From: an uncultured Bacteroidales bacterium
GTDB taxonomy: Bacteria > Bacteroidota > Bacteroidia > Bacteroidales > Bacteroidaceae
Direction of reading: 5' to 3'
DNA length: 45,237 nucleotides
NCBI GenBank assembly: GCA_945828345.1
Contig: CALZRA010000003.1
Span: forward strand, 1-45,237
Below are positions 34,255 through 42,159 of the stretch, piece by piece (within the stretch, counting starts at the first letter, position 1; each line of letters starts with the position of its first letter). The translations under genes were made by a program, and so were the position numbers. The notes under the pieces are model-generated. The model had not been told where the DNA came from. It made no database searches and was given only the letters and a program-made list of their open reading frames with translations.

Positions 34255-36315
34255 TTAGTGTTGGTAGTTGGCCAAGCCCTGCTTCAGGAAGTCGACGAAC
34301 TTGTCTACGTCTTCGTCAAACGAGTAGGAGCTGTTCAGCGGCTTGCCTTCGTTGTCGAGCAGCACGTAGAAGGGCTGCGCGTTCGCCCCGAACTTGGAGC
34401 GTTGCAGGTAGCTCCACTTGTCGCCCACGGTGCGGAGCGTCGTGGTCTGGCCGTTCTCCTCTACCTCGATGTTTTCGGCCAACGGGGTCTTTTCGTCTAC
34501 GTAGAGCGAGATGAGCACGTAGTCCTTCGTCATGAGGTCGCGCACCTTGGCATCGTGCCATACGGCCAGTTCCATTTTGCGGCAGTTCACGCAGCCGTGG
34601 CCCGTGAAGTCTACGATGACCGGTTTGCCCGTCTGCCGGGCATAGGCCATGCCGGCTTCATAGTCGCGGAACTTGGCTTCGATCTTGACGGGGTCGAGGT
34701 TGAAGTCTTGCGTCGTCATGGGCGGTGCAAACGCACTCACGGCCTTGAGGGGCGCGCCCCACAGACCCGGAACCATGTAGACGGCGAAGCTGAGCGAGCA
34801 CAGGGCCAAGAAGAAGCGCGGCACCGAGGTGTGGTGCTCGTCCTCGTCGTCGTGCGGGAACTTGATGCCGCCCAGGAGGTACACGCCCATTAAGGCGAAG
34901 ATTACAATCCACAGGGCGAGGAAGGTCTCGCGGTCAAGCAGGTGCCAGCCGTAGGCCAGGTCGGCCACTGAGAAGAACTTCAGCGCGAAGGCCAGCTCCA
35001 AGAAGCCCAGCACGACCTTCACGGCGTTCAGCCAGCCGCCGCTCTTCGGCGCGCTCTTCAGCAGGGTGGGGAAGAGGGCAAACAGGGTGAAGGGAAGGGC
35101 CAGGGCGATGGCGAAGCCCAGCATACCGATGGTCGGGGCCAGCGAAGAGCCGCCCGAGGTGCTCACTTCGACCAGCAGGAAGCCGATGATGGGGCCCGTG
35201 CAGGAGAAGCTGACCAACGAGAGGGTGAAGGCCATGAGGAAGATGCTCAGCAGGCCTGTAGTCTTCTCGGCCTTGTTGTCGACCGCTGCGCCCCACGAAG
35301 ACGGCAGCGTGATCTCGAAACCGCCGAAGAAGCTGGCGGCAAACACGACCAGCATGAGGAAGAACAGGATGTTGAACACCGCGTTGGTGGACAGGTCATT
35401 GAGCGCGCTGGCTCCGAACAGCGAGGTGATGGCCAAGCCCAAGGCCACATAGATCACCACGATCGAGACGCCGTAGGTCACGGCATCACGTATGCCCTTC
35501 TTGCGGTCGCCCGAACGCTTCAGGAAGAAGCTCACCGTCATGGGGATGATGGGCCAGACGCAGGGAGTGAACAGGGCAATCAAGCCGCCGAGGAAGCCGA
35601 GGAAGAAGATGTAGTACCAGGCCTTGCCCGTCATGTCGTCGGTTCCCAGCTGCTTGAGTTCGTCAATCACGGGAGTCCACCAGGCCTTGACGGCGGCCGG
35701 GTCGGCGGGGGCAGCGGCCATCTGCGGATCGGCTGCGGCTTCCGTGGCTGTCACTTCGGTCGCCACGGTGTCGGCGGCAACGGCAGGCTGTTCGGCGGCC
35801 GGAGCTTCGGAATCGGCAGTGGCAGCCGGCTGGGCGGCTTCGGCCTTCGTGGGGGCGGTGGCTGCGGGGCCGTCGCTTCCCTGCAACTTGGCGTCAACGC
35901 TGGTTGGCGGCAGGCAGTTCTCGTCGTTGCAGGCACCGAACTTCAGGTAACCTTTCAGTTCGTAGTCCTTCTCAAGCAGCTCTACCCTCTGCGTGAATAC
36001 GGCCTTGTTCTCGAAGTAAGTGACGGGCATTTCGAAGATGGGGTCCTGCATGGTCTTTGCGCCGGGACCGGGCTTCAGGCCGCCTTTCAGCTTGGCTCCC
36101 TGAATGCGGTCCACGCCGAATGAGGCCGCTGTGGGCCCTCCGTCGGCGATGTTGGTCGAGTAGATGTGCCAGCCGGCGTCGGCTGTTCCGGTAAACACGA
36201 TGTCGATGGTCGTAGCGTTGACACGCTTGTACGCCACACTGAAGCTCACTTGCGCCTGCACGGCCAGTGCGGCGGCGAGGAACAGCAGGAGGGTGGTGTA
36301 GACAATTCTTTTCAT
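34255..36315 (-). CDS. dsbD: Thiol:disulfide interchange protein DsbD
   Basis: The 686-residue inner-membrane protein passes electrons from cytoplasmic thioredoxin to periplasmic thiol partners. After a signal peptide (MKRIVYTTLLLFLAAALAVQA) comes an N-terminal DsbD-alpha domain with C129-NDEN-C134, an alanine/proline/glutamate-rich linker (about 155-205), a central domain of about eight helices related to CcdA (with FTPCVWPIIPMTV and SFSCTGPIIG carrying the redox cysteines), and a C-terminal thioredoxin domain with C575-VN-C578. All three redox centres are present. The ATG at 36315 is fixed by the signal peptide and by the promoter at 36397-36404; the open frame continues upstream but only through repeats. 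The gene is divergent from ptb-buk. Confidence 0.97.
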   Translation of the reverse strand: MKRIVYTTLLLFLAAALAVQAQVSFSVAYKRVNATTIDIVFTGTADAGWHIYSTNIADGGPTAASFGVDRIQGAKLKGGLKPGPGAKTMQDPIFEMPVTYFENKAVFTQRVELLEKDYELKGYLKFGACNDENCLPPTSVDAKLQGSDGPAATAPTKAEAAQPAATADSEAPAAEQPAVAADTVATEVTATEAAADPQMAAAPADPAAVKAWWTPVIDELKQLGTDDMTGKAWYYIFFLGFLGGLIALFTPCVWPIIPMTVSFFLKRSGDRKKGIRDAVTYGVSIVVIYVALGLAITSLFGASALNDLSTNAVFNILFFLMLVVFAASFFGGFEITLPSSWGAAVDNKAEKTTGLLSIFLMAFTLSLVSFSCTGPIIGFLLVEVSTSGGSSLAPTIGMLGFAIALALPFTLFALFPTLLKSAPKSGGWLNAVKVVLGFLELAFALKFFSVADLAYGWHLLDRETFLALWIVIFALMGVYLLGGIKFPHDDEDEHHTSVPRFFLALCSLSFAVYMVPGLWGAPLKAVSAFAPPMTTQDFNLDPVKIEAKFRDYEAGMAYARQTGKPVIVDFTGHGCVNCRKMELAVWHDAKVRDLMTKDYVLISLYVDEKTPLAENIEVEENGQTTTLRTVGDKWSYLQRSKFGANAQPFYVLLDNEGKPLNSSYSFDEDVDKFVDFLKQGLANYQH

Positions 36316-36359
36316 TGCTTGTAAGGATTGGACTTTGGTTGATGATTTGCGGGCGAAGC

Positions 36360-36404
36360 GGGCGGGCTGGAAGCCCGCCCTCCCAGTGGTGCGCCGCAAA
36401 AGTA
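36360..36404 (-). promoter_or_regulatory. dsbD -7 box with leader hairpin
   Basis: On the minus strand TACTTTTG (36404-36397) fits the Bacteroidota -7 box; no clear TTG is seen upstream. It is followed by GCGGCGCACC and then by the hairpin GGGCGGGC-TTCCA-GCCCGCCC (36380-36360). Box, GCGGCG sequence and hairpin occur in the same order and spacing at pckA (7860-7819). Confidence 0.7.
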
Positions 36405-36510
36405 CGAATTTATTGCATTTCAGGGCTATTCCATACCCTATAATATATAAGGAGTGGTCTTGCAGGCCCATTGCGGGCTCACTTCGGGGGAGTACAAGGG
36501 GACGAGGGGC

Positions 36511-36590
36511 GGACTCGGAGCGGGCTGGAAGCACCGCGCTCCCAGTGGGGGGACTCGGGGCGGGCTGGAAGCACCGCCCTCCCAGTGGGG
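36511..36590. repeat. Two 40-bp tandem copies of the leader-hairpin sequence
   Basis: Two 40-bp units (36511-36550 and 36551-36590) differ at only two or three positions and contain GCGGGCTGGAAGCACCGC followed by the CTCCCAGTGGGG segment. They are variants of the hairpin in the dsbD and pckA leaders but with an extra A that weakens the stem. They stand 105 bp upstream of the dsbD -7 box. Confidence 0.8.
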
Positions 36591-36707
36591 GGCAAAAAGT
36601 TTTCTGAATGTCGCTTTTTTGGTTCAGAATGTAGGTAAACGGGTGCAGACGGCCGCTCGACTTGCATATTTCGGGCGAAAGTGTGCAGCCCATCCGTTTC
36701 GATTTTG

Positions 36708-36715
36708 TAGTTTTG
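36708..36715 (+). promoter_or_regulatory. -7 box of ptb-buk
   Basis: TAGTTTTG fits TAnnTTTG and lies 40 bp before the ptb ATG. No convincing TTG is found 18-21 nt upstream, so the call rests on one element. Confidence 0.55.
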
Positions 36716-36754
36716 CGCGTCATTTTCTTAGTACGCACATTCATACAGCAAGCC

Positions 36755-37681
36755 ATGCAACCTTTGCAACCTTTGCAACCCATCCGCTCCTTTGATGACC
36801 TCACCGCTCACCTGCGGCAAATGGGGCGTCGCATCCGTCTGGCCGTAGTCTGCGGTTCGGACAACAGTACCATCGCCGCCGTGACACGGGCCGTGAACGA
36901 AGGCTTTGCCGAAGTCGTGTTTGTAGGCGACTGCGAGCAGATACAGGCCCAGGCTCCGGTGGCCGCGCTGGCCGCGGGGTTGGTGGAATACGTGCCTGCC
37001 GAAAGCCACGAGCAGGCGGCCATGCTGGCGGTGCAGATGGTGCGCGACCGGCGGGCCGATGTGGTGATGAAGGGCCTGCTCCACACGGCGACCCTCCTGC
37101 GCGCTGTGCTCAACAAGGAGTGGGGCATACTGCCGCAAGGCAGGGTGCTCACCCACATTGCTATGGCCGAAATACCGGCCTACCGCAAGCTGCTCTTCTT
37201 CACCGATGCGGCGGTCATACCTTACCCCATCCACGAGCAGCGGCTGGCCCAGGTGGGCTATCTGGCCGAGACGTTGCACGCCTTCGGAGTGGAGCAACCC
37301 AAGATTGCGCTGCTGCATTGCGCCGAGACGGTGAGCGAAAAATTTCCGCACACCTTGGGCTATGGAGATATCTGCCGGCGCGCTGCAGCCGGCGAGTGGG
37401 GCAACCTGATTGTCGATGGGCCGCTCGACCTACGCACTGCCTGCGACCTGGAGGCCCTGCGCATCAAGGGCATCGACTCGCCCCTGCAAGGAGATGCCGA
37501 CGCGTTGGTCGTGCCCGACATTGAGGTGGGCAACGCGCTCTACAAGTCTTTGCCCCTCTTCGCCTCGGCCAAGCTGGCCGGCACCCTGAAGGGCACGTTG
37601 GCACCCGTTGTACTCCCCTCACGGGGAGACACCGCCGAGGCCAAGTTCTACAGTCTGGCGTTGGCCACCATGGGATGCTGA
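36755..37681 (+). CDS. ptb: Phosphate butyryltransferase (or related acyltransferase)
   Basis: The 308-residue product belongs to the phosphate acetyl/butyryltransferase family and exchanges CoA for phosphate on butyryl-CoA or a similar short acyl-CoA. The family features include VVCGSDNSTIAAV near the N terminus, VMKGLLHTATLLRAVLNKEWGI, and LVVPDIEVGNALYKSLPLFASAKLAG in the C-terminal half. The buk gene 66 bp downstream supports butyryl or branched acyl over acetyl. The ATG at 36755 opens a 9-bp sequence (CAACCTTTG) repeated two and a half times, encoding QPLQPLQPI; upstream codons show no family match. Actual chain length used in the cell cannot be read from sequence. Confidence 0.9.
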   Translation: MQPLQPLQPIRSFDDLTAHLRQMGRRIRLAVVCGSDNSTIAAVTRAVNEGFAEVVFVGDCEQIQAQAPVAALAAGLVEYVPAESHEQAAMLAVQMVRDRRADVVMKGLLHTATLLRAVLNKEWGILPQGRVLTHIAMAEIPAYRKLLFFTDAAVIPYPIHEQRLAQVGYLAETLHAFGVEQPKIALLHCAETVSEKFPHTLGYGDICRRAAAGEWGNLIVDGPLDLRTACDLEALRIKGIDSPLQGDADALVVPDIEVGNALYKSLPLFASAKLAGTLKGTLAPVVLPSRGDTAEAKFYSLALATMGC

Positions 37682-37747
37682 AGCCTCTGCGCTCCGCGAC
37701 CCGATACCTCTCTTTTAAAACACAAGTTCTCAGCTTGACCATCCTAC

Positions 37748-38860
37748 ATGAACACCATTGAAGAACCGGTCCTGACGCCCGACGACATGCCGGGCTACCG
37801 TATCCTCGTCATCAATCCCGGGTCCACCTCGACCAAGGTGGCTGTCTACGTCAACGACACGGCGCTGCACATCAGCACCATCCGTCACAAGCCCGAGGAG
37901 CTCCTGCCGTTCGAACAGATAGTCGACCAGCGCGACTTCCGCACCCGTATCGTGCTCGACTGGCTCGAAGAGAACCACATCCCCCTCCGTTTCGATGCCA
38001 TCATCGGCCGTGGCGGCCTGGCCAAGCCCGTGGCCGGCGGCGTGTACCGCGTGAACCGCAAAATGTGTTACGACACCTACAATGCCATGCGTAAGCACGC
38101 CTGTAACCTGGGTTGCATCATCGCCTATGAGCTGGCCATGAAGCAGGCCAAGCCTTGCGAAGCCTACATTGCCGACCCGGGCGTGGTCGATGAGCTGGTG
38201 CCCGAGGCCCGCGTCAGCGGTTCGCCCCTCATGCCCCGTATCTGCATCTGGCACGCGCTCAACCAGCGCGCCATTGCCCGCCGGCACGCCAAGCGCGTCG
38301 GCAAGCGCTATGAAGACCTCAATCTCATCATCTGCCACCTGGGCGGCGGCATCTCGGTGGCGGCCCACGAGCACGGACGCGCCATAGACGCCAACAACGC
38401 CCTCGACGGCGAAGGCCCCTTCTCGCCCGAGCGTGCCGGCACCCTGCCTGCGGCCGACCTGATTCACCTCTGCTTCAGCGGGCGCTACACCGAGGAGCAG
38501 CTGAAGAAGCGCGTGGCGGGCCAGGCCGGGCTCATGGCCCACATGGGCACGACCGACATTCCCGAAATCCTGGCCCAGATCGAGGCGGGCGACCACCACG
38601 CCAAGCTGCTCATCGACGCCATGGTTTACCACACGGCCCGCTCCATCGCTGCCGAGGGTGCGGTGTTGAAAGGTAAGGTCGACGCCATCCTGCTCACGGG
38701 CGGCATCGCCTACTCCGAGTATATCACGCAGGGACTGCGCGAGCGCGTGGAATTTATTGCCCCGGTCCACATCTATCCCGGCGAGGACGAAATGAAGGCC
38801 CTGGCTCTCAATGCCCTGGCGGTGCTGCGCGGCGAGCGCGAAGCCAAGGAGTACGATTGA
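37748..38860 (+). CDS. buk: Butyrate kinase
   Basis: The 370-residue cytoplasmic enzyme of the acetate/propionate kinase fold transfers phosphate from butyryl phosphate to ADP, making ATP and butyrate. ILVINPGSTSTKVAVY (about 19-34) is the phosphate-binding N-terminal motif, and ICHLGGGISVAAHEHGRAIDANNALDGEGPFSPERAG holds the second phosphate loop and the active-site segment of the Buk subgroup. With Ptb it forms the two-step route from acyl-CoA to acid plus ATP; in this phylum the pair may work on butyrate, isobutyrate or isovalerate. It follows ptb by 66 bp and is followed by a hairpin at 38878-38936. Confidence 0.95.
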   Translation: MNTIEEPVLTPDDMPGYRILVINPGSTSTKVAVYVNDTALHISTIRHKPEELLPFEQIVDQRDFRTRIVLDWLEENHIPLRFDAIIGRGGLAKPVAGGVYRVNRKMCYDTYNAMRKHACNLGCIIAYELAMKQAKPCEAYIADPGVVDELVPEARVSGSPLMPRICIWHALNQRAIARRHAKRVGKRYEDLNLIICHLGGGISVAAHEHGRAIDANNALDGEGPFSPERAGTLPAADLIHLCFSGRYTEEQLKKRVAGQAGLMAHMGTTDIPEILAQIEAGDHHAKLLIDAMVYHTARSIAAEGAVLKGKVDAILLTGGIAYSEYITQGLRERVEFIAPVHIYPGEDEMKALALNALAVLRGEREAKEYD

Positions 38861-38877
38861 GGCTGTTGCGCCGCGTA

Positions 38878-38936
38878 ACGAGATGCCGCCTTGAAGCGAG
38901 CGTGCCCCGTGCCGCCGTTTCAAGGCGGCATCTCGT
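38878..38936 (+). terminator. Hairpin after buk
   Basis: ACGAGATGCCGCCTTGAA (38878-38895) and its perfect complement (38919-38936) form an 18-bp stem with a 23-nt loop that is itself GC-rich. No T-tract follows. It lies 17 bp past the buk stop and is the only candidate end of the ptb-buk transcript. Confidence 0.5.
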
Positions 38937-39071
38937 GCCTCCGGCAAGCAGTGTCAGCGTTTCACCCCCTCAGGTCCGTCCTCACAGCCCCGGCGGCTTT
39001 CATTTTGTAACAAGCAAAGGAGGTTCAGTGTGTCTGATGCTGGCCGATGGCCATAATTTATGTAGAAAATG

Positions 39072-39102
39072 TTGGTGCTCTTGAAGATAGTACTTACCTT
39101 TG
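39072..39102 (+). promoter_or_regulatory. Promoter of the Omp28-type gene
   Basis: TTG (39072-39074), a 20-nt spacer and TACCTTTG (39095-39102) match the Bacteroidota consensus. The leader to the ATG at 39166 is about 55 nt and ends A/T-rich (TAAATAACTCTATCAC). Confidence 0.85.
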
Positions 39103-39165
39103 CGCCCTGACACTACCACGAAGCGATTCAACCAGCAAGCAAGTTTAACTAAATAACTCTATCAC

Positions 39166-41391
39166 ATGAAAAAATTATTACTCTCTCTTGCTGCAGCAGT
39201 CCTGCTTTGCGCACCCGCCAGTGCCCAGCTGCTGCAAAAGAAGGCTTCTGTCCTTGGGCAGAAGAAGGAAGTGCCCGCTTGGGTACAGAAGCAGTTGCGG
39301 AACGACCTGGTTCTGCAGCACGCTCCCATTGCTATGGAGAACCAGAAGCTCCTGTCGCGTGCTTCAAGCCAGCGTTCGCGCACAGAAATCAGCTACCAGG
39401 TGGATGGTACCGAGATGCAGAAATGCCAACTGTTGCCTCTCTTCAATCCGGGTACGCTGAAAAAAAGCGGCTTCACGGGATATGGCTACGGTGCCTTATT
39501 CTATGGCGACATGGTTTCGCGCTATACGGGCAACACCCTCAAGTCCATCAACTTTGCCGTATGGCCCGGCAACTACAGTGACGTCCTCGTATTCGTGATG
39601 GACGCTATGACTGGCGAATTGCTGTGGAGCACTACGCTGGACCAGCTGAAGTGTATCGACCCCAAAACGGGCGACCTCAACATGAACTCCGTGCCCTGTG
39701 ACTATGTAGTGACAGGTGAGGAGAGCGCGCTCTACATCGGTTGGGTGGCCCAGTATTCGCCTTCGGCCGACGACCCCTATGCTGCTCAGTGTGAGGGCAT
39801 CATGCCTTTCTACGAGGACAACACCCAGACGGGTGAAGGTGCCTACATCAACGTCGTGACTGCTGATGGCAAATTCGGACCGATTGACAGCGCCGGTATG
39901 CTGAAGGACGAGAAAGGCAACCTCGTCTATGCCGCCGCCGCACTGACCATCGACACCGAAGGTGAAAACGGCCTGAAGGACAACGACTCTTATCCTATTT
40001 CGATGAGTACCGTGCGCGGCAACATCAACACCGGCAAGGGCGGAAAGGCCAAAGTCGGCCTGGAGAACCTCGGTCTTGAACCCATCCAGTCGGTTGACTA
40101 CACCCTCAGCCTGGGCGACAAGTCGGTGAACGGCTCCTACAAGTTCGATGAGCCTCTTACCTTCTACCGCGCCGGCGTAATGGAGGTTCCTGCCGTGCTG
40201 GCCGACGAGGCTGGCAGCGATGTCGCTACCTTGACCGTGAATAAGGTGAACGGCGTGGACGACGAGATGGCCGAGAACAACGACAACGTCATTCAGGGTT
40301 ACGTATACTCACTCTCCGAGAACTACCGCCGTATGCCCGTTATCGAGGAGTTCACCTCGAACACCTGTGGTTGGTGTCCCTACGGCATCTGGGGCTTGCG
40401 GGATGCCATGAAGGCCTGCAGCGACAACGCCGTGGCCATCGCTATCCACACGACCTTCGAAGAAAAGCTGGGTGCCGACCCCTTGGCTGCCGACAGCTAC
40501 CAGCAGGTGGTCAAAGCTTACGCCAAGTCCTTCCCCACTGCCATGATCAACCGTGAGGTGACTGAGCACGTGCGCTATGCCCCCGAACTGGCTCAGGCTA
40601 TCTCCGACCAGATCTGTGAGGCCAACGTCACCCTCGAGGGTGCCATCACCGAGAGCATGACTTCGAGCTCTGTGACCGGTAAGGTGAAGGTTGACTTTGC
40701 CATCGATGCGCCGGCCGGCACGTACGGTCTGGCATACGTAGTGACTGAAGACGACGTGAAGGGTGTGCGCCAGCTCAACAACTTCGCTGCCACCTACTAC
40801 AACTATTCTTCTCAGTACGACGACCAGACCATCATGCAGGGTCTGAGCTGGACGCAGGAAATGCTTGACTACGCCAAGACGGCTACGGCTGATGCACGGG
40901 GCTACTACTGGTCGACCGAACCGATGGACCACGTGGCCTGCTATCTGAGCAGCCCCATGGGCAACGGCGACGTGCTGCCCGCAGTAGAAAAGGGCAAGTC
41001 CGTTGAGGTAGAGTTCGAGTTTGACGTGCCTTCGCGCAAGTCACCCGCAATCGACACCGAAAACCTCCACCTTGCCGCCCTGCTCTTCGACCAGAACTCC
41101 GGTATCGTGGTAACTGCCGCCCAGATCAAGCTGAGCGACGAGAACACCAGCTCAGGTCCTTCAAGCATCGACGCAGTCGAGAATACTGCCAACGCACAGG
41201 TAGCTGTGGCCGACGGTGCATTCAATGTAACTGCCGACAATGCCACTGCCGAGGTTTACACCGTAGACGGCAAGCTCGTGTCGAGCTGCACCGTGAACGG
41301 TTCTGCCTCTCTGCCTACCTTCGGTAACGGTGTGTATGTAATCCGCGTCGTTTCGAACGGTAAGGTGATCACCAAGAAGGCTACATTCTAA
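39166..41391 (+). CDS. Secreted Omp28-like thioredoxin-fold protein with T9SS sorting domain
   Basis: The 741-residue product begins with a signal peptide (MKKLLLSLAAAVLLCAPASA). Its first half is unrecognised beta-rich sequence. From about residue 388 it resembles the Omp28 family: VIEEFTSNTCGWCPYGIWGL carries a thioredoxin-like C401-GW-C404, followed by a helical segment with FPTAMINR, the cis-proline region of such folds. The C terminus (about 670-741; AEVYTVDGKLVSSC ... GNGVYVIRVVSNGKVITKKATF) is a type A T9SS sorting domain, so the redox-type domain should be delivered to the cell surface. The function is unknown; surface thiol exchange is possible. It has its own promoter and a strong terminator (41417-41451), and very regular codon use that suggests high expression. 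Confidence 0.88.
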   Translation: MKKLLLSLAAAVLLCAPASAQLLQKKASVLGQKKEVPAWVQKQLRNDLVLQHAPIAMENQKLLSRASSQRSRTEISYQVDGTEMQKCQLLPLFNPGTLKKSGFTGYGYGALFYGDMVSRYTGNTLKSINFAVWPGNYSDVLVFVMDAMTGELLWSTTLDQLKCIDPKTGDLNMNSVPCDYVVTGEESALYIGWVAQYSPSADDPYAAQCEGIMPFYEDNTQTGEGAYINVVTADGKFGPIDSAGMLKDEKGNLVYAAAALTIDTEGENGLKDNDSYPISMSTVRGNINTGKGGKAKVGLENLGLEPIQSVDYTLSLGDKSVNGSYKFDEPLTFYRAGVMEVPAVLADEAGSDVATLTVNKVNGVDDEMAENNDNVIQGYVYSLSENYRRMPVIEEFTSNTCGWCPYGIWGLRDAMKACSDNAVAIAIHTTFEEKLGADPLAADSYQQVVKAYAKSFPTAMINREVTEHVRYAPELAQAISDQICEANVTLEGAITESMTSSSVTGKVKVDFAIDAPAGTYGLAYVVTEDDVKGVRQLNNFAATYYNYSSQYDDQTIMQGLSWTQEMLDYAKTATADARGYYWSTEPMDHVACYLSSPMGNGDVLPAVEKGKSVEVEFEFDVPSRKSPAIDTENLHLAALLFDQNSGIVVTAAQIKLSDENTSSGPSSIDAVENTANAQVAVADGAFNVTADNATAEVYTVDGKLVSSCTVNGSASLPTFGNGVYVIRVVSNGKVITKKATF

Positions 41392-41416
41392 ACCCTCTTT
41401 TACATCTAAGAGAATC

Positions 41417-41451
41417 AAGCGCGCCAAGGCTTCTGTCTTGGCGCGCTTTTT
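41417..41451 (+). terminator. Terminator of the Omp28-type gene
   Basis: AAGCGCGCCAAG (41417-41428) and CTTGGCGCGCTT (41437-41448) form a perfect 12-bp stem with an 8-nt loop, continued by a T5 run. It starts 26 bp past the stop codon. Confidence 0.92.
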
Positions 41452-41480
41452 AGCTGGCAGCGCCGGCAATGGGCGGGTTT

Positions 41481-42090
41481 GCGAATGTCAGGCGTTCAAG
41501 GCACGCCCCGGAGGTTGGGTGACGCAATGTCGAAGCCGGTGCAGCGAATGTCAGGCGTTCAAGGCGCGCCCCAGAGGTTGGGTGACGCAATGTCGAAGCC
41601 GCCTTTGCGAAATACATGCGTTTAAGGCGCGCCCCGAAGGGTGTGTGACGCAATGACAAAGCCGGTGCAGCGAATGTCAAGCGTTCAAGGCGCGCCCCGG
41701 AGGGGCAACGAGCACATAGCCCAGGGCAACGCCCTGGGTAGAATGAGGCGATAAAGTGCGCCCTGAAAGGGCAAAAGCGTTAGTATACAGGCGTTTTGTA
41801 TATACGCTTTTGCCCTTTCAGGGCGCATTTGCGGCGGTCTACATACCCAGGGCGTTGCCCTGGGCTATGCGCTCGTTGCCCCTCCGGGGCGTACCTTGAA
41901 CGCATGATATTCGCAGCACCGGCTTTGTCATTGCGTCACACACCCTCCGGGGCGTGCCTTGAACGCTTGATATTCGCTGCACCGGCTTTGTCATTGCGTC
42001 ACCCAACCTCCGGGGCGTGCCTTGAACGCTTGATATTCGCAGCACCAGCTTTGTCATTGCGTATCCCAACCTTCGGAGCGTATGGCTTCT
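41481..42090. repeat. Composite mirrored repeat (locus C)
   Basis: A roughly 600-bp inverted repeat is centred near 41792 and fills the gap between two convergent genes. The left arm has 63-bp tandem units starting GCGA at 41481, 41544, 41607 and 41670; the right arm carries their mirror copies (about 41900-42085). Towards the centre each arm has CCCAGGGCAACGCCCTGGG (41720-41738; mirrored 41846-41864), and the innermost stem is 21 bp and perfect (41760-41780 with 41804-41824). The order of parts equals locus B (21261-21735). Because the unit is 63 bp, all frames repeat every 21 codons, which produces spurious open frames here. Confidence 0.88.
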
Positions 42091-42102
42091 CATTGAAACA
42101 CC

Positions 42103-42135
42103 AAAAAGGGATGCTCCCATGCGGACGCATCCCTT
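42103..42135 (-). terminator. Terminator of the PCMD/calycin gene
   Basis: AAGGGATGC (42106-42114) and GCATCCCTT (42127-42135) form a 9-bp stem with a 12-nt loop; on the minus strand a T5 run follows. It lies 24 bp past the stop codon at 42160. Confidence 0.85.
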
Positions 42136-42159
42136 CGTTTGTTCATGTGCTTCATGTTG

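Larger units (their letters stand above)
36316..36754. other. 439-bp divergent interval between dsbD and ptb
   Basis: It contains the dsbD leader hairpin and -7 box (36360-36404), about 100 bp without visible structure, a 40-bp tandem duplication (36511-36590), and the -7 box of ptb-buk (36708-36715). No gene is supported here. Confidence 0.8.
38861..39165. other. 305-bp interval between buk and the Omp28-type gene
   Basis: It holds a long-stem hairpin after buk (38878-38936), about 130 bp with no visible feature, and the promoter and leader of the next gene (from 39072). No gene is supported. Confidence 0.75.

Noticed and set aside
36316..36804. N-terminal extension of dsbD up to 36804
   Set aside because: The added residues are encoded by tandem repeats and precede the promoter and a clear signal peptide starting at 36315.
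41481..42090. CRISPR array
   Set aside because: The units are 63 bp with no conserved short repeat alternating with unique spacers, the array is mirrored around a centre, and no cas gene is nearby.
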